From: Qipengyuania gaetbuli
GTDB taxonomy: Bacteria; Pseudomonadota; Alphaproteobacteria; Sphingomonadales; Sphingomonadaceae
DNA: 64,000 nt
Direction: 5' to 3'
Assembly (NCBI RefSeq): GCF_020171365.1
Contig: NZ_JAIUZO010000002.1
Span: 248,001 to 312,000, forward strand
Shown in pieces: positions 7,180 through 15,468 of the stretch. The notes beneath the pieces are model-generated. The model made no database searches. It saw only the letters and a list, made by a program, of their open reading frames with translations, and had not been told where the DNA came from. The translations under genes were made by a program, and so were the position numbers. Position 1 is the stretch's first letter. Every line of letters begins with the position of its first letter.

Positions 7180-10154
7180 GTCCCGTCATTCCCCCGGTTA
7201 CCGCGCCCGTCCCTGATGCCGTCGATCCAGCCGTGATTGGCATGGCGCTGGCCGATGAATTCCTTGAGCTCGGCCTTCCCGTCCGTTCCGCTTCCCCTGA
7301 GGCCTACGCCGAATTCGAGCGGGCCGTCCTGCCCCGTGTAGCGCTGTCCGACAGGTTCGAAGACGGGATGCGCTTCACCTGCTTCCTCCGCCGTACACTT
7401 CCGCAAGCGGACGCGAAGATCGTACCAGGCGGCCTGGCCGGTTACCGGGTCGGAATTGGAATAGACCTTGTCGCCCTTCTCCGGCAGCAGCTTCTCGGTG
7501 ATGATGTGATTGAGGAGGAAGCCGCGCGTCATCTCGGGGCTGTCCTTGTCGAGGCCCCAGGCGCCATTGCGCTTGCCGATCGCGTTCCAGGTCCACACGA
7601 CATCGGGGTTCACGCCGGTGACGAGCTTCACCTGCGCCTTCACGCGCCCGCGGCCGTTTTCGATCCAGACCCAATCGTCGTCCGCGAGGTCGTGCTTCGC
7701 TGCAAGGTCGCGGTGCATGTGCAACTTGTTCGCGCTGGTGATCTGCCGCAGCCAGGCGTTCTGGCTGCCCCAGCTGTGATACATGTGCATCGGCCGCTGC
7801 GAGAGCGCGTGGACCGGGAAATCCTCCCCGCCCTCCTCGCGTTCGAGGAAGGGCTGGTACCAGATGGGCAGCGGGTCGAAATAGGTGTCGATCCGTTCGC
7901 GATGCTCTTCCGGCGGCTGGATCTTGCCGTACCCGCGCGCCGCCAGGCGGAATTTCTGCAAATCCTCGTTGTAGAGCTGGAAGGTGATCGGGTCGGTCGA
8001 GCCGAGCCATGCCATCTTCTTCGCATAGGCGAGGTATTCGCGGTTCGCGTATTTCATGAACTGCGCCGAAAGCGGCAGTTCCTCGTGCCAGAAACACCCG
8101 TTCTCGATGTAGCGGTCGAGCTGCTCTGGATTGACCGCGCCGACGCCAGACTTGCTCCCGTCCTCGCCGCGCCAGCCCGATAGCGGACCGACGCCGGGCG
8201 CGCGTTCGTGGTTGACGATGTAATCCTCGTACCCGCCCGGGAATTTCGGCGATCCGTCGGGATTGGTCATGCCCGGCAGGCCCAGCCGCGCGCCGAGATC
8301 GAGCAGGACAGTCTGGAACGGCCGCACATCGCGGTCGAGCGGCAGGACCGGCTGGCGGATCGCGTCCCCGCCGCCATGGGAAGACGAGATCGGCCGGTCG
8401 AGCATGGAGATGCAGTCCCACCTCTCCAGATAGGTCGTATCGGGCAGGATCAGGTCGCAATAGGGCACCGTCTCCGACCAGAAGGCATCGGAGTAGATGA
8501 TCTTCGGTATGACGTATTCACCGTCCTCGCGCTTCTTCATGAAGTAGCCGAGCGTGTCGGGGATATTCATCGAGCTGTTCCAGGCCATGTTGGCCATGAA
8601 CATGAACAGCACGTCGATGCCGTAAGGGTCCTGCGTCGCGGCATTGTGCAGCACCATGTGCATCATGCCGTGCAGAGCTAGAGGGTGCTCCCAGCTGAAA
8701 GCCTTGTCGATCCTCAGCGGCTCACCGTGCTGATCGACAATCAGGTCTTCGGGAGATCGCGGAAAGCCCAGCGGAGGGCCGTCCAGCGGAACGCCGGCTT
8801 CCGCCTTGGGCCATGCCGCCTTGACGCCGGGCGGGATCGGCTTGGGAAACGGTGCCTTGTACCGCCATCCGCCCGGACAATCGACCGAGCCCAGCAGCGC
8901 CTGCAGGATGTGGATGGCCCGGCAGGTGTGGAAGCCGTTCGAATGCGCCGAGATCCCGCGCATGGCATGGAAGGACACGGGCCGGCCGACGAAGCGGTCG
9001 TGGTGACGTCCCCAGGCATCGATCCACGGCTCCTCGATCACGATTTCCTTCTCGAACGCCGTCTCGGCCAGTTCTGCGGCAATGCGGCGGATCGTGTCCG
9101 CCGGGATGCCGGTCGTGTCAGCCACCGCATCGGGCGAAAATTCGGCGTCTAGGTACCGTTCTGCGAGCAATTGGAAGGACGGAATGACGCGGCGGCCATT
9201 CACTTCTCGCTCGCCCGCAAAGGCCGGTTTGATGTGCGCAGCATTGGCCCTGATCGCCCTGCCTTGCTCGAGGCACCAGGCGAGCGGTGCGCCGTCGTCC
9301 CCGTGCCGCAGGAACAGGCCGTCATCGGCAGCGCCCGGCTCGCTGATCACCAGCCACGGGGCGTTGGAGTAGCGGCCAAGGCTCGCCCAATCGATTTTCT
9401 CTGCCCGCAGCAATTCGTGGATCAGCGCGAAGACGAAAAGCCCGTCGGTCCCCGGCCGGATCCCGATCCATTCGTCGGCGATCGCCGAATAGCCGGTTCG
9501 CACCGGATTGACCGAAACGAACTTCGTGCCCGGCCGGGTCTTCAGGTTGCCGAGGCCGAGCTTGATCGGATTGCTGTCATGATCGTCGGCCACACCGAAC
9601 ATCATGTGGTAAAGCGTGCGCTCGTAATCGGGCTCGCCGAATTCCCAGAAAGCCCCGCCCAGCGTGTAGAGCCCGCCTGCCGCCATGTTGACCGAGCAGA
9701 AGCCGCCGTGGGCTGCGAAATTGTGCGTGCCGAACTGGCTGGCCCACCAGCCGGTCAGCGATTGCGACTGGTCGCGCCCGGTAAAGAAGGCGAGCTTGGC
9801 CGGATCACGCGCGCGAACCTCGCCCAGCCACTCGGTCGCCAGTTCCAGCGCCTCGTCCCACTCGATCTCGCGGAATTCGCCTGATCCCCGCTCGCCTGTC
9901 CGAAGCAGTGGCTTGGTCAGCTTGGCCGGCGCGTACTGGTGCATGATGCCCGCACTACCCTTGGCGCACAGCACACCCTTGTTGACCGGGTGATCTGGAT
10001 TGCCCTCGATGTAGCGGATCGTACCGTTCTTGAGATGGACCCGGATACCGCAGCGGCAGGCACACATGTAACAGGTCGAGGTCTTCACCTCGTCGGCCAC
10101 CTGCGGCGACAGGGCGACGTCCTCGCGGACGGTCTCGAAGGGGTTAAAGCCCAT
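7176..10154 (-). CDS. soeA: SoeA: molybdopterin catalytic subunit, sulfite:quinone oxidoreductase type
   Basis: A 992-residue bis-MGD oxidoreductase of the DMSO reductase superfamily. The N-terminal cluster motif CYMCACRC (ligands C28, C31, C35) continues to C63 in VLCAKG. The block HGGFCSVN offers C153 as a likely Mo ligand, as in PsrA/PhsA-type enzymes. There is no twin-arginine signal, so it is cytoplasmic, unlike DmsA or PsrA. The absence of a Tat signal, the size, the SoeB/SoeC partners and the adjacent persulfide dioxygenase operon point to SoeABC, which oxidises cytoplasmic sulfite to sulfate. A polysulfide or thiosulfate reductase is the main alternative. The start ATG has GGGAGAGAG before it. 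Confidence 0.82.
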   Translation of the reverse strand: MGFNPFETVREDVALSPQVADEVKTSTCYMCACRCGIRVHLKNGTIRYIEGNPDHPVNKGVLCAKGSAGIMHQYAPAKLTKPLLRTGERGSGEFREIEWDEALELATEWLGEVRARDPAKLAFFTGRDQSQSLTGWWASQFGTHNFAAHGGFCSVNMAAGGLYTLGGAFWEFGEPDYERTLYHMMFGVADDHDSNPIKLGLGNLKTRPGTKFVSVNPVRTGYSAIADEWIGIRPGTDGLFVFALIHELLRAEKIDWASLGRYSNAPWLVISEPGAADDGLFLRHGDDGAPLAWCLEQGRAIRANAAHIKPAFAGEREVNGRRVIPSFQLLAERYLDAEFSPDAVADTTGIPADTIRRIAAELAETAFEKEIVIEEPWIDAWGRHHDRFVGRPVSFHAMRGISAHSNGFHTCRAIHILQALLGSVDCPGGWRYKAPFPKPIPPGVKAAWPKAEAGVPLDGPPLGFPRSPEDLIVDQHGEPLRIDKAFSWEHPLALHGMMHMVLHNAATQDPYGIDVLFMFMANMAWNSSMNIPDTLGYFMKKREDGEYVIPKIIYSDAFWSETVPYCDLILPDTTYLERWDCISMLDRPISSSHGGGDAIRQPVLPLDRDVRPFQTVLLDLGARLGLPGMTNPDGSPKFPGGYEDYIVNHERAPGVGPLSGWRGEDGSKSGVGAVNPEQLDRYIENGCFWHEELPLSAQFMKYANREYLAYAKKMAWLGSTDPITFQLYNEDLQKFRLAARGYGKIQPPEEHRERIDTYFDPLPIWYQPFLEREEGGEDFPVHALSQRPMHMYHSWGSQNAWLRQITSANKLHMHRDLAAKHDLADDDWVWIENGRGRVKAQVKLVTGVNPDVVWTWNAIGKRNGAWGLDKDSPEMTRGFLLNHIITEKLLPEKGDKVYSNSDPVTGQAAWYDLRVRLRKCTAEEAGEAHPVFEPVGQRYTGQDGPLEFGVGLRGSGTDGKAELKEFIGQRHANHGWIDGIRDGRGNRGNDGT

Positions 10155-10175
10155 CTCTCTCCCACGGCTCGCGAC

Positions 10176-10203
10176 TTGTTTTCATATCACGAGTTCCTAA
10201 TAC
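10176..10203 (+). promoter_or_regulatory. Candidate promoter of the ArsR-type regulator
   Basis: TTGTTT at 10176-10181 and TAATAC at 10198-10203 are separated by 16 nt in the 137-nt gap between soeA and the regulator. The -10 match is weak. It is listed because its -10 coincides with the inverted repeat also found over the blh -10. Confidence 0.35.
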
Positions 10204-10211
10204 AGCTATTG
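10198..10211. promoter_or_regulatory. Candidate SqrR/BigR-type operator, site 1
   Basis: TAATACAGCTATTG is an imperfect TAAT-N6-ATTA inverted repeat, preceded by CC. A closely similar sequence (CCTAATATGAGCATTA) lies over the -10 of the blh operon. The site is in the divergent soeA/regulator region and could control both genes. Assignment to this regulator is inference. Confidence 0.45.
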
Positions 10212-10291
10212 CAGGGCCGGTTTCGCGACGCAACCGCGAATGGCCCGGTTGTAAGACGCGCGCGCGATGCCCGCAGCCAAGGAGCCGCCAG

Positions 10292-10624
10292 GTGGATCTT
10301 CCACTTGAAATGATGCAGGAAAATGCCGGCCGTGCCGTCGCGCTGCTGAAGTCGATGGCGAACGAGTCGCGCCTGATGATTCTGTGTCAGCTGTCGCAGA
10401 AGGAAATGACGGTCGGCGAGCTGGCGACCAAAATCCCGCTCTCGCAATCGGCGCTTTCGCAGCACCTGAGCGTCCTGCGCCGCGAGAACCTCGTAAAGAC
10501 CCGGCGGGAATCCCAGTTCGTGTGGTATTCGATCGACAGCGAAGACGCGAAGGCCGTGATCGGCACGCTCTACGACCTGTTCTGCGCACAATGCGAAACG
10601 GACGCCGGTCAGGCCTCGGCCTGA
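10292..10624 (+). CDS. sqrR: ArsR-family persulfide-sensing repressor, SqrR/BigR type
   Basis: A 110-residue winged-helix ArsR-family regulator with recognition region SQSALSQHLSVLRREN. Two cysteines, C32 (MILCQL) and C98 (LYDLFC), are exactly 66 residues apart, as are C41/C107 of SqrR and C42/C108 of BigR, the pair that forms a tetrasulfide bridge with persulfides. A third, C101, is extra. The metal-binding ELCVCDL motif of ArsR is absent. GTG 10292 is preceded by AAGGAG at 7 nt, which favours it over ATG 10310. It is divergent from soeA and faces the 3' end of the blh-sulP operon. It likely represses those genes until reactive sulfur appears. Confidence 0.85.
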   Translation: MDLPLEMMQENAGRAVALLKSMANESRLMILCQLSQKEMTVGELATKIPLSQSALSQHLSVLRRENLVKTRRESQFVWYSIDSEDAKAVIGTLYDLFCAQCETDAGQASA

Positions 10625-10642
10625 TCTTCGCGTCCGCCCCGC

Positions 10643-12481
10643 TCACATCCGTTTCTCTATCCGGTTGGCGCCGAGGTCCGGCGTCGACATGGTCCCGTGT
10701 GCTGCCGCATCGGGGGCGAGCGTCCTGAACGCATCGTACTGGGTCAGGAATATCTTGCCGCTCAGCTTGTAGAGGAAGTGAGTGCGCGACAGCCGGTCGG
10801 TCACGGGCCCCTTCACCTCGGACAGGTGCATGGTCACCCCTGCATCACCCAGCCGCTCGTTGAGCGCCTCGAGCACCTCCAATCCCGAAGCGTCGATGAA
10901 ATTCACAGCCGAGCACATCAGGACGAGGTGTTTGACCTCCGGATTGTCCGCAATCTCGCTGAGGACGAATTCCTCCAGCCAGCGCGAGTTGAGATAGGTC
11001 AGGGATTCGTCGACCCGGATGGTCAGGACCTGCGGATCGCACAGGACCTTGTGCCGGCGCACATTGCGGAAATGCTCCGTATTGGGGACCTGCCCCACCA
11101 CCGCCGCGTGCGGCAGCGAAGAGTGCCAGACGAACAGGGCAAGGCTGGCGATCACGCCGACCAGCACGCCCGTTTCCACCCCGTCCACCAACGTCACGAG
11201 GATCGTGGCAGTGATCGCGATGAAGTCACGCTTGGAATAGCGCCACAGTTCGACGGGCTTGTGCAGGTCCACGAGGGTGAGAACCGCAACGATGATCGTC
11301 GCCGACAGGGTCGCCAGCGGCAGGTAGAACAGCAGCGGCGTCAGGAAAACCGTGGCCAGCGCGATGCCGATGGCTGTGAAGGCCCCTGCAGCCGGCGTTG
11401 CTGCACCGGCGTCGAAATTGACCACCGAGCGTGAAAAGCCGCCGGTAACCGGAAAGCCTCCGGACAGCGAGGAAGCCAGGTTCGACGAACCGAGCGCCAC
11501 CAGTTCCTGGTCGGGATCGATGCGTTGCCTGCGCTTGGCGGCAAGCGTCTGCGCGACAGACACGGACTCGACGAAGCCGATAATCGAGATGAAGGCGGCT
11601 CCGACCAGCAGTTCCGACCAGAGCCCCGCATCGAAGCTGGGCAAGGCAAACGGCGGCAGGCCGACCGGGATGTCGCCCACGGTCCTGACACCGCGCTCGT
11701 CGAGGCCCAGTAAGGCTACGGCTGCCGTGGTCACGACGATCGCGAGCACAGGTCCCGCCTTGGTCGCCACGCCCGCTGGTCCTTCCTTGAGGCCGAGCTT
11801 CATCAGGGTAGGCTTCAGCCCCTTTCGCACCCATACGAGAAACGCAGTGGCGCCCACACCAATCGCCAGAGTGACCAGGTTGGTGTCCCCGATACGCGAG
11901 GCAAGCGACAGCACGATTTCAACCAGCGTTTCGCCCTCTGCCTTCACACCCAACAAGTGCTTGAGCTGGCTGGCCGCAATGATGATCCCGCTTGCCGTGA
12001 TGAAACCGCTGACGACGGGATGCGACAGGAGGTTGGCCAGGAAGCCGAGCCGCAACAGGCCCATGGCGGTTAGCATCAGCCCGGAAATCGCTGCCAGCGC
12101 GATGGTCGCGGCGAGATATTCTACAGTGCCGCCCGCAGCGACCTTTCCGGCCACTGCCGCGGTCATGAGTGAGACCACGGCCACCGGCCCGACCGAAAGC
12201 GTGCGGCTGGTACCGAAGATAGCATAGGCGATTAGGGGCAGGATCGAGGCATAGAGCCCGACGACCGGCGGCAGGCCCGCCAGAAGCGCATAGGCGAGGC
12301 TCTGCGGGATCAGCATCAGGGTCACGATCACTGCCGCAATCAGGTCGTTGGACAGCGTGCCCCTGTCGTAGGTGCGTCCCCAGTCGAGGATGGGGAGGTA
12401 ACGGCGGGCGTGCTGACGGGTCAGGCGCATCGCGCCGCCCGCCAGCGATCCGTTCCCGGTGCCGGGAGCCTTGCTACCCAT
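10643..12481 (-). CDS. SulP-family anion permease with STAS domain
   Basis: A 612-residue SLC26/SulP transporter. The N-terminal half opens with LPILDWGRTYDRGTLSNDLI, then the SulP signature VTLMLIPQSLAYALLAGLPP and about 12 membrane helices. A C-terminal STAS domain (about residues 470-590) carries the NFIDASGLEVLEAL motif. It is the last gene of the blh operon, 15 nt after the DUF442 gene. Family members move sulfate or other anions. Here sulfate made by Blh plus SoeABC is a natural substrate, and export is as plausible as uptake. A second start, MRLTRQHARR, lies 17 codons downstream. Confidence 0.88.
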   Translation of the reverse strand: MGSKAPGTGNGSLAGGAMRLTRQHARRYLPILDWGRTYDRGTLSNDLIAAVIVTLMLIPQSLAYALLAGLPPVVGLYASILPLIAYAIFGTSRTLSVGPVAVVSLMTAAVAGKVAAGGTVEYLAATIALAAISGLMLTAMGLLRLGFLANLLSHPVVSGFITASGIIIAASQLKHLLGVKAEGETLVEIVLSLASRIGDTNLVTLAIGVGATAFLVWVRKGLKPTLMKLGLKEGPAGVATKAGPVLAIVVTTAAVALLGLDERGVRTVGDIPVGLPPFALPSFDAGLWSELLVGAAFISIIGFVESVSVAQTLAAKRRQRIDPDQELVALGSSNLASSLSGGFPVTGGFSRSVVNFDAGAATPAAGAFTAIGIALATVFLTPLLFYLPLATLSATIIVAVLTLVDLHKPVELWRYSKRDFIAITATILVTLVDGVETGVLVGVIASLALFVWHSSLPHAAVVGQVPNTEHFRNVRRHKVLCDPQVLTIRVDESLTYLNSRWLEEFVLSEIADNPEVKHLVLMCSAVNFIDASGLEVLEALNERLGDAGVTMHLSEVKGPVTDRLSRTHFLYKLSGKIFLTQYDAFRTLAPDAAAHGTMSTPDLGANRIEKRM

Positions 12482-12496
12482 CCAACGCTCCGCCGG

Positions 12497-12904
12497 TCAG
12501 AGGTTCGGACGCATCGAGGCAAGGTCGTATCCGGCCTGCGCCGCGATATCGATCCGCTCGTCCGGCGTCAGCCCGTCCGGATTTGCCAGCATCCAGAGGA
12601 TGGTGGAGCGCCTGCCGCTCCCGCAATAGGCCAGCACCTTGCCCTCGGCAGACCGCAAGATGTCGCCCTGCAAACGGACTTTTTCGGGCGTCAGCGTGTC
12701 CGGGGTCACAGGGTTGTTGTGGAAGGCCAGGCCAGCCGCACTCGTCGCCGCAGCGATTGCTTCGGCGGAAGGCTGGTCAGGGCTCTCGCCGTCGGGACGG
12801 TTGCAGACAATAGTCGTGAAACCGGCGTCCTTGGCGGCCTGCACGTCCTCGGCCGTAATCTGGCCGCGAACGCTCAGGCGATCGGTGAGCTTATTGGCTT
12901 GCAT
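12497..12904 (-). CDS. DUF442/TIGR01244 sulfurtransferase-like protein
   Basis: A 135-residue protein of the DUF442 family, a phosphatase-fold rhodanese-like domain. The family opening is LSVRGQITAEDVQAAKDAGF, and the active loop is YCGSGRRST, with the cysteine in a CxxxxR loop. In BigR-Blh systems this domain occurs fused to, or next to, the metallo-beta-lactamase persulfide dioxygenase and is thought to hand over sulfane sulfur. Here it is a separate gene whose first 14 nt overlap the preceding transporter gene. Confidence 0.86.
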   Translation of the reverse strand: MQANKLTDRLSVRGQITAEDVQAAKDAGFTTIVCNRPDGESPDQPSAEAIAAATSAAGLAFHNNPVTPDTLTPEKVRLQGDILRSAEGKVLAYCGSGRRSTILWMLANPDGLTPDERIDIAAQAGYDLASMRPNL

Positions 12905-13337
12905 GGGCAGGTGCCTTTGCTTTCTGGTCGAAGAACACGCGATGCATCAGCATTCCGGCCAGCAGGCTTGCACAGAACACCAATGCCTCGAGCGGTGCGA
13001 TGGCAAGGACTGCAAAGCCCGGTCCCGGGCACAGGCCGGCAAGGCCCCAGCCCACACCGAAAAGAGTCGCGCCGCCCACTAGCTGCGGGGTCAGGTCGGT
13101 CCTGTCGGGCAGCGAGAACTTGGGCGCGAACAGCGGATGGGCCATCCGGGGAACGAAACGCCATGCGATCGCCATGACCAGCACTGCGCCGCCCATGACG
13201 AAGGCCAGCGTCGGGTCCCACGCACCGAAGATGTCGAGGAACCCGCGGATGCGCGCAGGGTCGGTCATCCCGCCCAGCGCGAGGCCCGCGCCGAACAGGG
13301 TACCGGAAACCAGGGGAGGTAGATGCGTGCGGATCAT
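12891..13337 (-). CDS. YeeE/YedE-family sulfur transporter half (DUF6691 type)
   Basis: A 148-residue membrane protein with about four helices and the family motifs GALALGGMTDPARI-like (LALGGMTDPARI) near residue 20 and GLAGLCPGPGF near residue 98. The cysteine in GLCPGPG corresponds to the conserved cysteine that relays sulfur compounds in YeeE. It pairs with the gene upstream as the second half of a split transporter. ATG 13337 overlaps the previous stop by 4 nt. The substrate is probably thiosulfate or another reduced sulfur species. Confidence 0.86.
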   Translation of the reverse strand: MIRTHLPPLVSGTLFGAGLALGGMTDPARIRGFLDIFGAWDPTLAFVMGGAVLVMAIAWRFVPRMAHPLFAPKFSLPDRTDLTPQLVGGATLFGVGWGLAGLCPGPGFAVLAIAPLEALVFCASLLAGMLMHRVFFDQKAKAPAHASQ

Positions 13338-13768
13338 CACTGAGCTCCCATTACGGCCACGGTCGCGATACCCGCGATCATGAAGGTCGCCGTCGCCACA
13401 AGCGAACGCTGCGACAGGCGGCTGACACCGCAAACACCGTGGCCGCTGGTGCAACCACTGCCGAGCCGCGCGCCGAAACCGACTAGCACACCTGCAACAG
13501 CGAGCAGCGGCAGGGGCACGAAATCGGGCTCGAACCCGCCCTTCAGCGTTGCCACCAGGAACGCGCCGAGCGGCAGGCCGATGACGAAGGTCCAGGCGCT
13601 CGACCAGGACATGCCGCTGTCGTTGATGCCGAAGGCTCGCCCGACAATGCCGGACACGCCGGTGACACGGCCCGCGCCGAGCAGCATCAGCGCTGCAGCG
13701 AGGCCGATGAGCAGGCCGCCCGCCAGGCCGGCGAGCGGGGCTGCTTCAGGGAAGCCGGGGAGGATCAT
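13337..13768 (-). CDS. YeeE/YedE-family sulfur transporter half
   Basis: A 143-residue membrane protein with the hallmark [17 protein letters not shown] (C106, C113), which lines the sulfur relay path in YeeE/YedE proteins. It has an [11 protein letters not shown] segment near residue 34. With the following gene it forms a two-gene version of the single-chain thiosulfate transporter. Its ATG overlaps the blh stop by 4 nt, so production is tied to the persulfide dioxygenase. Confidence 0.88.
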   Translation of the reverse strand: MILPGFPEAAPLAGLAGGLLIGLAAALMLLGAGRVTGVSGIVGRAFGINDSGMSWSSAWTFVIGLPLGAFLVATLKGGFEPDFVPLPLLAVAGVLVGFGARLGSGCTSGHGVCGVSRLSQRSLVATATFMIAGIATVAVMGAQ

Positions 13769-14697
13769 ACCGCGTTCACCGGGATCTTGATGTAACTCAC
13801 GCCATTATCCTCCGGCTCGGGTAGGCGCCCGCCGCGAATGTTCACCTGCACGCTGGGCATGATCAGCTTGGGCATGTCGAGCGTCTTGTCACGCGCGGTG
13901 CGCATCTCGACGAATTCGTCCTCGCTGGTGCCTTCCTTGACGTGCACGTTCTCGCGCTTCTGCTGGCCGACCGTGGTTTCCCAGGCATATTCGTCGCGGC
14001 CAGGTGCCTTGTAATCGTGGCACAGGAACAGGCGCGTGTCCTCGGGCAGCGACAGGAGCCGCTTGATCGACTGGTACAGCTGGCGCGCGTCGCCGCCGGG
14101 AAAGTCCGCGCGGGCGGTCCCGAAGTCCGGCATGAAGATGGTGTCGCCGACAAATGCGGCATCACCGATGATGAAGGCCATGTCCGCCGGCGTGTGGCCG
14201 GGGACGTGCAGCGCGATACCTTCCAGCGTGCCGAGCCTGAAGGTCTCGCCGTCATCGAACAAATGATCGAACTGCGAACCGTCGCGCTGGAAATCGGTGC
14301 CTGCATTGAACAGCTTGCCGAAGACTTCCTGCACGCGAATGATCTCGCGCCCGATGGCGAGCCTGCCGCCGAGCTTTTCCTGCAGATAGGGCGCTGCCGA
14401 GATGTGATCGGCATGGGCGTGCGTTTCGATCAGCCAGGTCACGGTCAGGTCGTTCTTGGTGACATATTCGATGATGAGGTCCGCCGAACCGTTGGAGGTA
14501 CGGCCTGCAGCAGCATCGTAGTCGAGCACCGAGTCGATGATCGCCGCCTCGTTGGTGGCGGGATCGTGGACGACGTAGCTGATCGTGTTGGTCGCTTCGT
14601 CGAAGAACCCTGCAATAGAGGGGCGCAGCGCCTTGTCGTCGAGCGCGCGGCAGATCTGGGTCGTGGCGTTTTCCATAACGGTATCGTGGGTAGACAT
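13765..14697 (-). CDS. blh: Metallo-beta-lactamase-fold persulfide dioxygenase (Blh/ETHE1-like)
   Basis: A 310-residue MBL-fold protein. Iron ligands are visible as HAHADH (H93, H95, D97, H98), PGHTP (H168), VGDTIF (D185) and CHDY (H227). The [12 protein letters not shown] segment is the ETHE1/Blh type. It would oxidise glutathione persulfide to sulfite in the cytoplasm. The longer frame upstream has no support. ATG 14697 with GGGAGCTAGAGACC before it gives the usual MSTHDT start. First gene of the five-gene operon, with a strong promoter and an inverted repeat over its -10. Confidence 0.9.
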   Translation of the reverse strand: MSTHDTVMENATTQICRALDDKALRPSIAGFFDEATNTISYVVHDPATNEAAIIDSVLDYDAAAGRTSNGSADLIIEYVTKNDLTVTWLIETHAHADHISAAPYLQEKLGGRLAIGREIIRVQEVFGKLFNAGTDFQRDGSQFDHLFDDGETFRLGTLEGIALHVPGHTPADMAFIIGDAAFVGDTIFMPDFGTARADFPGGDARQLYQSIKRLLSLPEDTRLFLCHDYKAPGRDEYAWETTVGQQKRENVHVKEGTSEDEFVEMRTARDKTLDMPKLIMPSVQVNIRGGRLPEPEDNGVSYIKIPVNAV

Positions 14698-14711
14698 GGT
14701 CTCTAGCTCCC

Positions 14712-14725
14712 TAATATGAGCATTA
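14712..14725. promoter_or_regulatory. Candidate SqrR/BigR-type operator, site 2
   Basis: TAATATGAGCATTA is a perfect TAAT-N6-ATTA inverted repeat that overlaps the -10 of the blh promoter and lies 15 nt before the blh start. A bound repressor would block RNA polymerase. It resembles the site in the soeA/regulator gap. Confidence 0.5.
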
Positions 14726-14751
14726 TCTAATATACACCGCACGGATGTCAA
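14722..14751 (-). promoter_or_regulatory. Promoter of the blh operon
   Basis: Read on the minus strand, a perfect -35 TTGACA (14751-14746) is followed after 18 nt by GATAAT (14727-14722), 5 of 6 to the -10 consensus. It stands directly upstream of blh and is among the best promoter matches in the window. Confidence 0.65.
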
Positions 14752-14876
14752 TGTTCCCGGGAAAACTGATTGGCCAAGAAGCTGGTGACCTACAGGGCGA
14801 GCGCGCCTCTTGCCGTTCGAGCAGACTTGCGCCAGCTTCAGGTCTGGGGTCGACAAGATCGAGAGGAGAAAATTTC

Positions 14877-15362
14877 ATGGGTGATAAGAGGATTGCCGCG
14901 CTCATAGCATCCATAGCGTTGGCCGCACCGACGCCGCTTTATGCCGAAACGTCAGCAGAAGTGCCGGCCCAACTGCAGGCCAAAATAGCCGAAGCTGGCT
15001 CTGTCTGCGCCGAAATGGACGGTGGTAAATTTGCGATGGAGGATGCAGCGATCCAGCGCGTCGACCTCGACGGTGACGGCGACGAGGACTGGGTGCTGAA
15101 CGAATCCGCCTTCGCCTGCTCCACCGCTGCCTCGATGTATGGAGGCACCGGCGGGACCATGTCGCACTTCCTCATCGACGACAGCCTCGCCTCCATGCTG
15201 ACCCAGGGTTGGGGCATGGCGAAGCTGGGCCCGCACACGGTCTTGCTGGCAGACGTCCACGGTTCGCAATGCGACGGGATCAACCCGACCCCGTGCGTGA
15301 CCGCCAGCGTGTGGGACGCTGAAGAAAAGGTCTGGCGCTCGACCGTCGCCAGCTGGGAGTAA
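14877..15362 (+). CDS. Exported hypothetical protein with DxDGDGD calcium-type loop
   Basis: A 161-residue protein with a signal peptide (residues 1-23, ending PLYAE). No family is recognised with confidence. Residues 63-71 read DLDGDGDED, a calcium-binding type loop as in FG-GAP/VCBS or EF-hand-like repeats, followed by WVLNESAFACS. Four cysteines in the mature part (near 44, 80, 126 and 133) could form two disulfides. ATG 14877 is chosen over the longer frame because GAGGAG lies 11 nt upstream. It is divergent from blh and has no obvious link to sulfur metabolism. Confidence 0.75.
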   Translation: MGDKRIAALIASIALAAPTPLYAETSAEVPAQLQAKIAEAGSVCAEMDGGKFAMEDAAIQRVDLDGDGDEDWVLNESAFACSTAASMYGGTGGTMSHFLIDDSLASMLTQGWGMAKLGPHTVLLADVHGSQCDGINPTPCVTASVWDAEEKVWRSTVASWE

Positions 15363-15468
15363 CTCTCGACCCTTGCGACTACGGCCGGGTTGGCTGGAGC
15401 TTCTTGCTCCTCAAAAAGCCGCCCGATACATGATCGAAAATCAGTTGCGGCCATCCGGGGGGAATGGA

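Noticed and set aside
7233..8183. 316-residue frame antisense to soeA, and several like it up to 10313
   Set aside because: Shadows of the 992-codon soeA gene; no conserved motif, and the sense strand has an intact enzyme.
14698..14856. 53-codon N-terminal extension of blh
   Set aside because: It would run through the blh promoter and operator; ATG 14697 has a ribosome site and the expected N-terminus.
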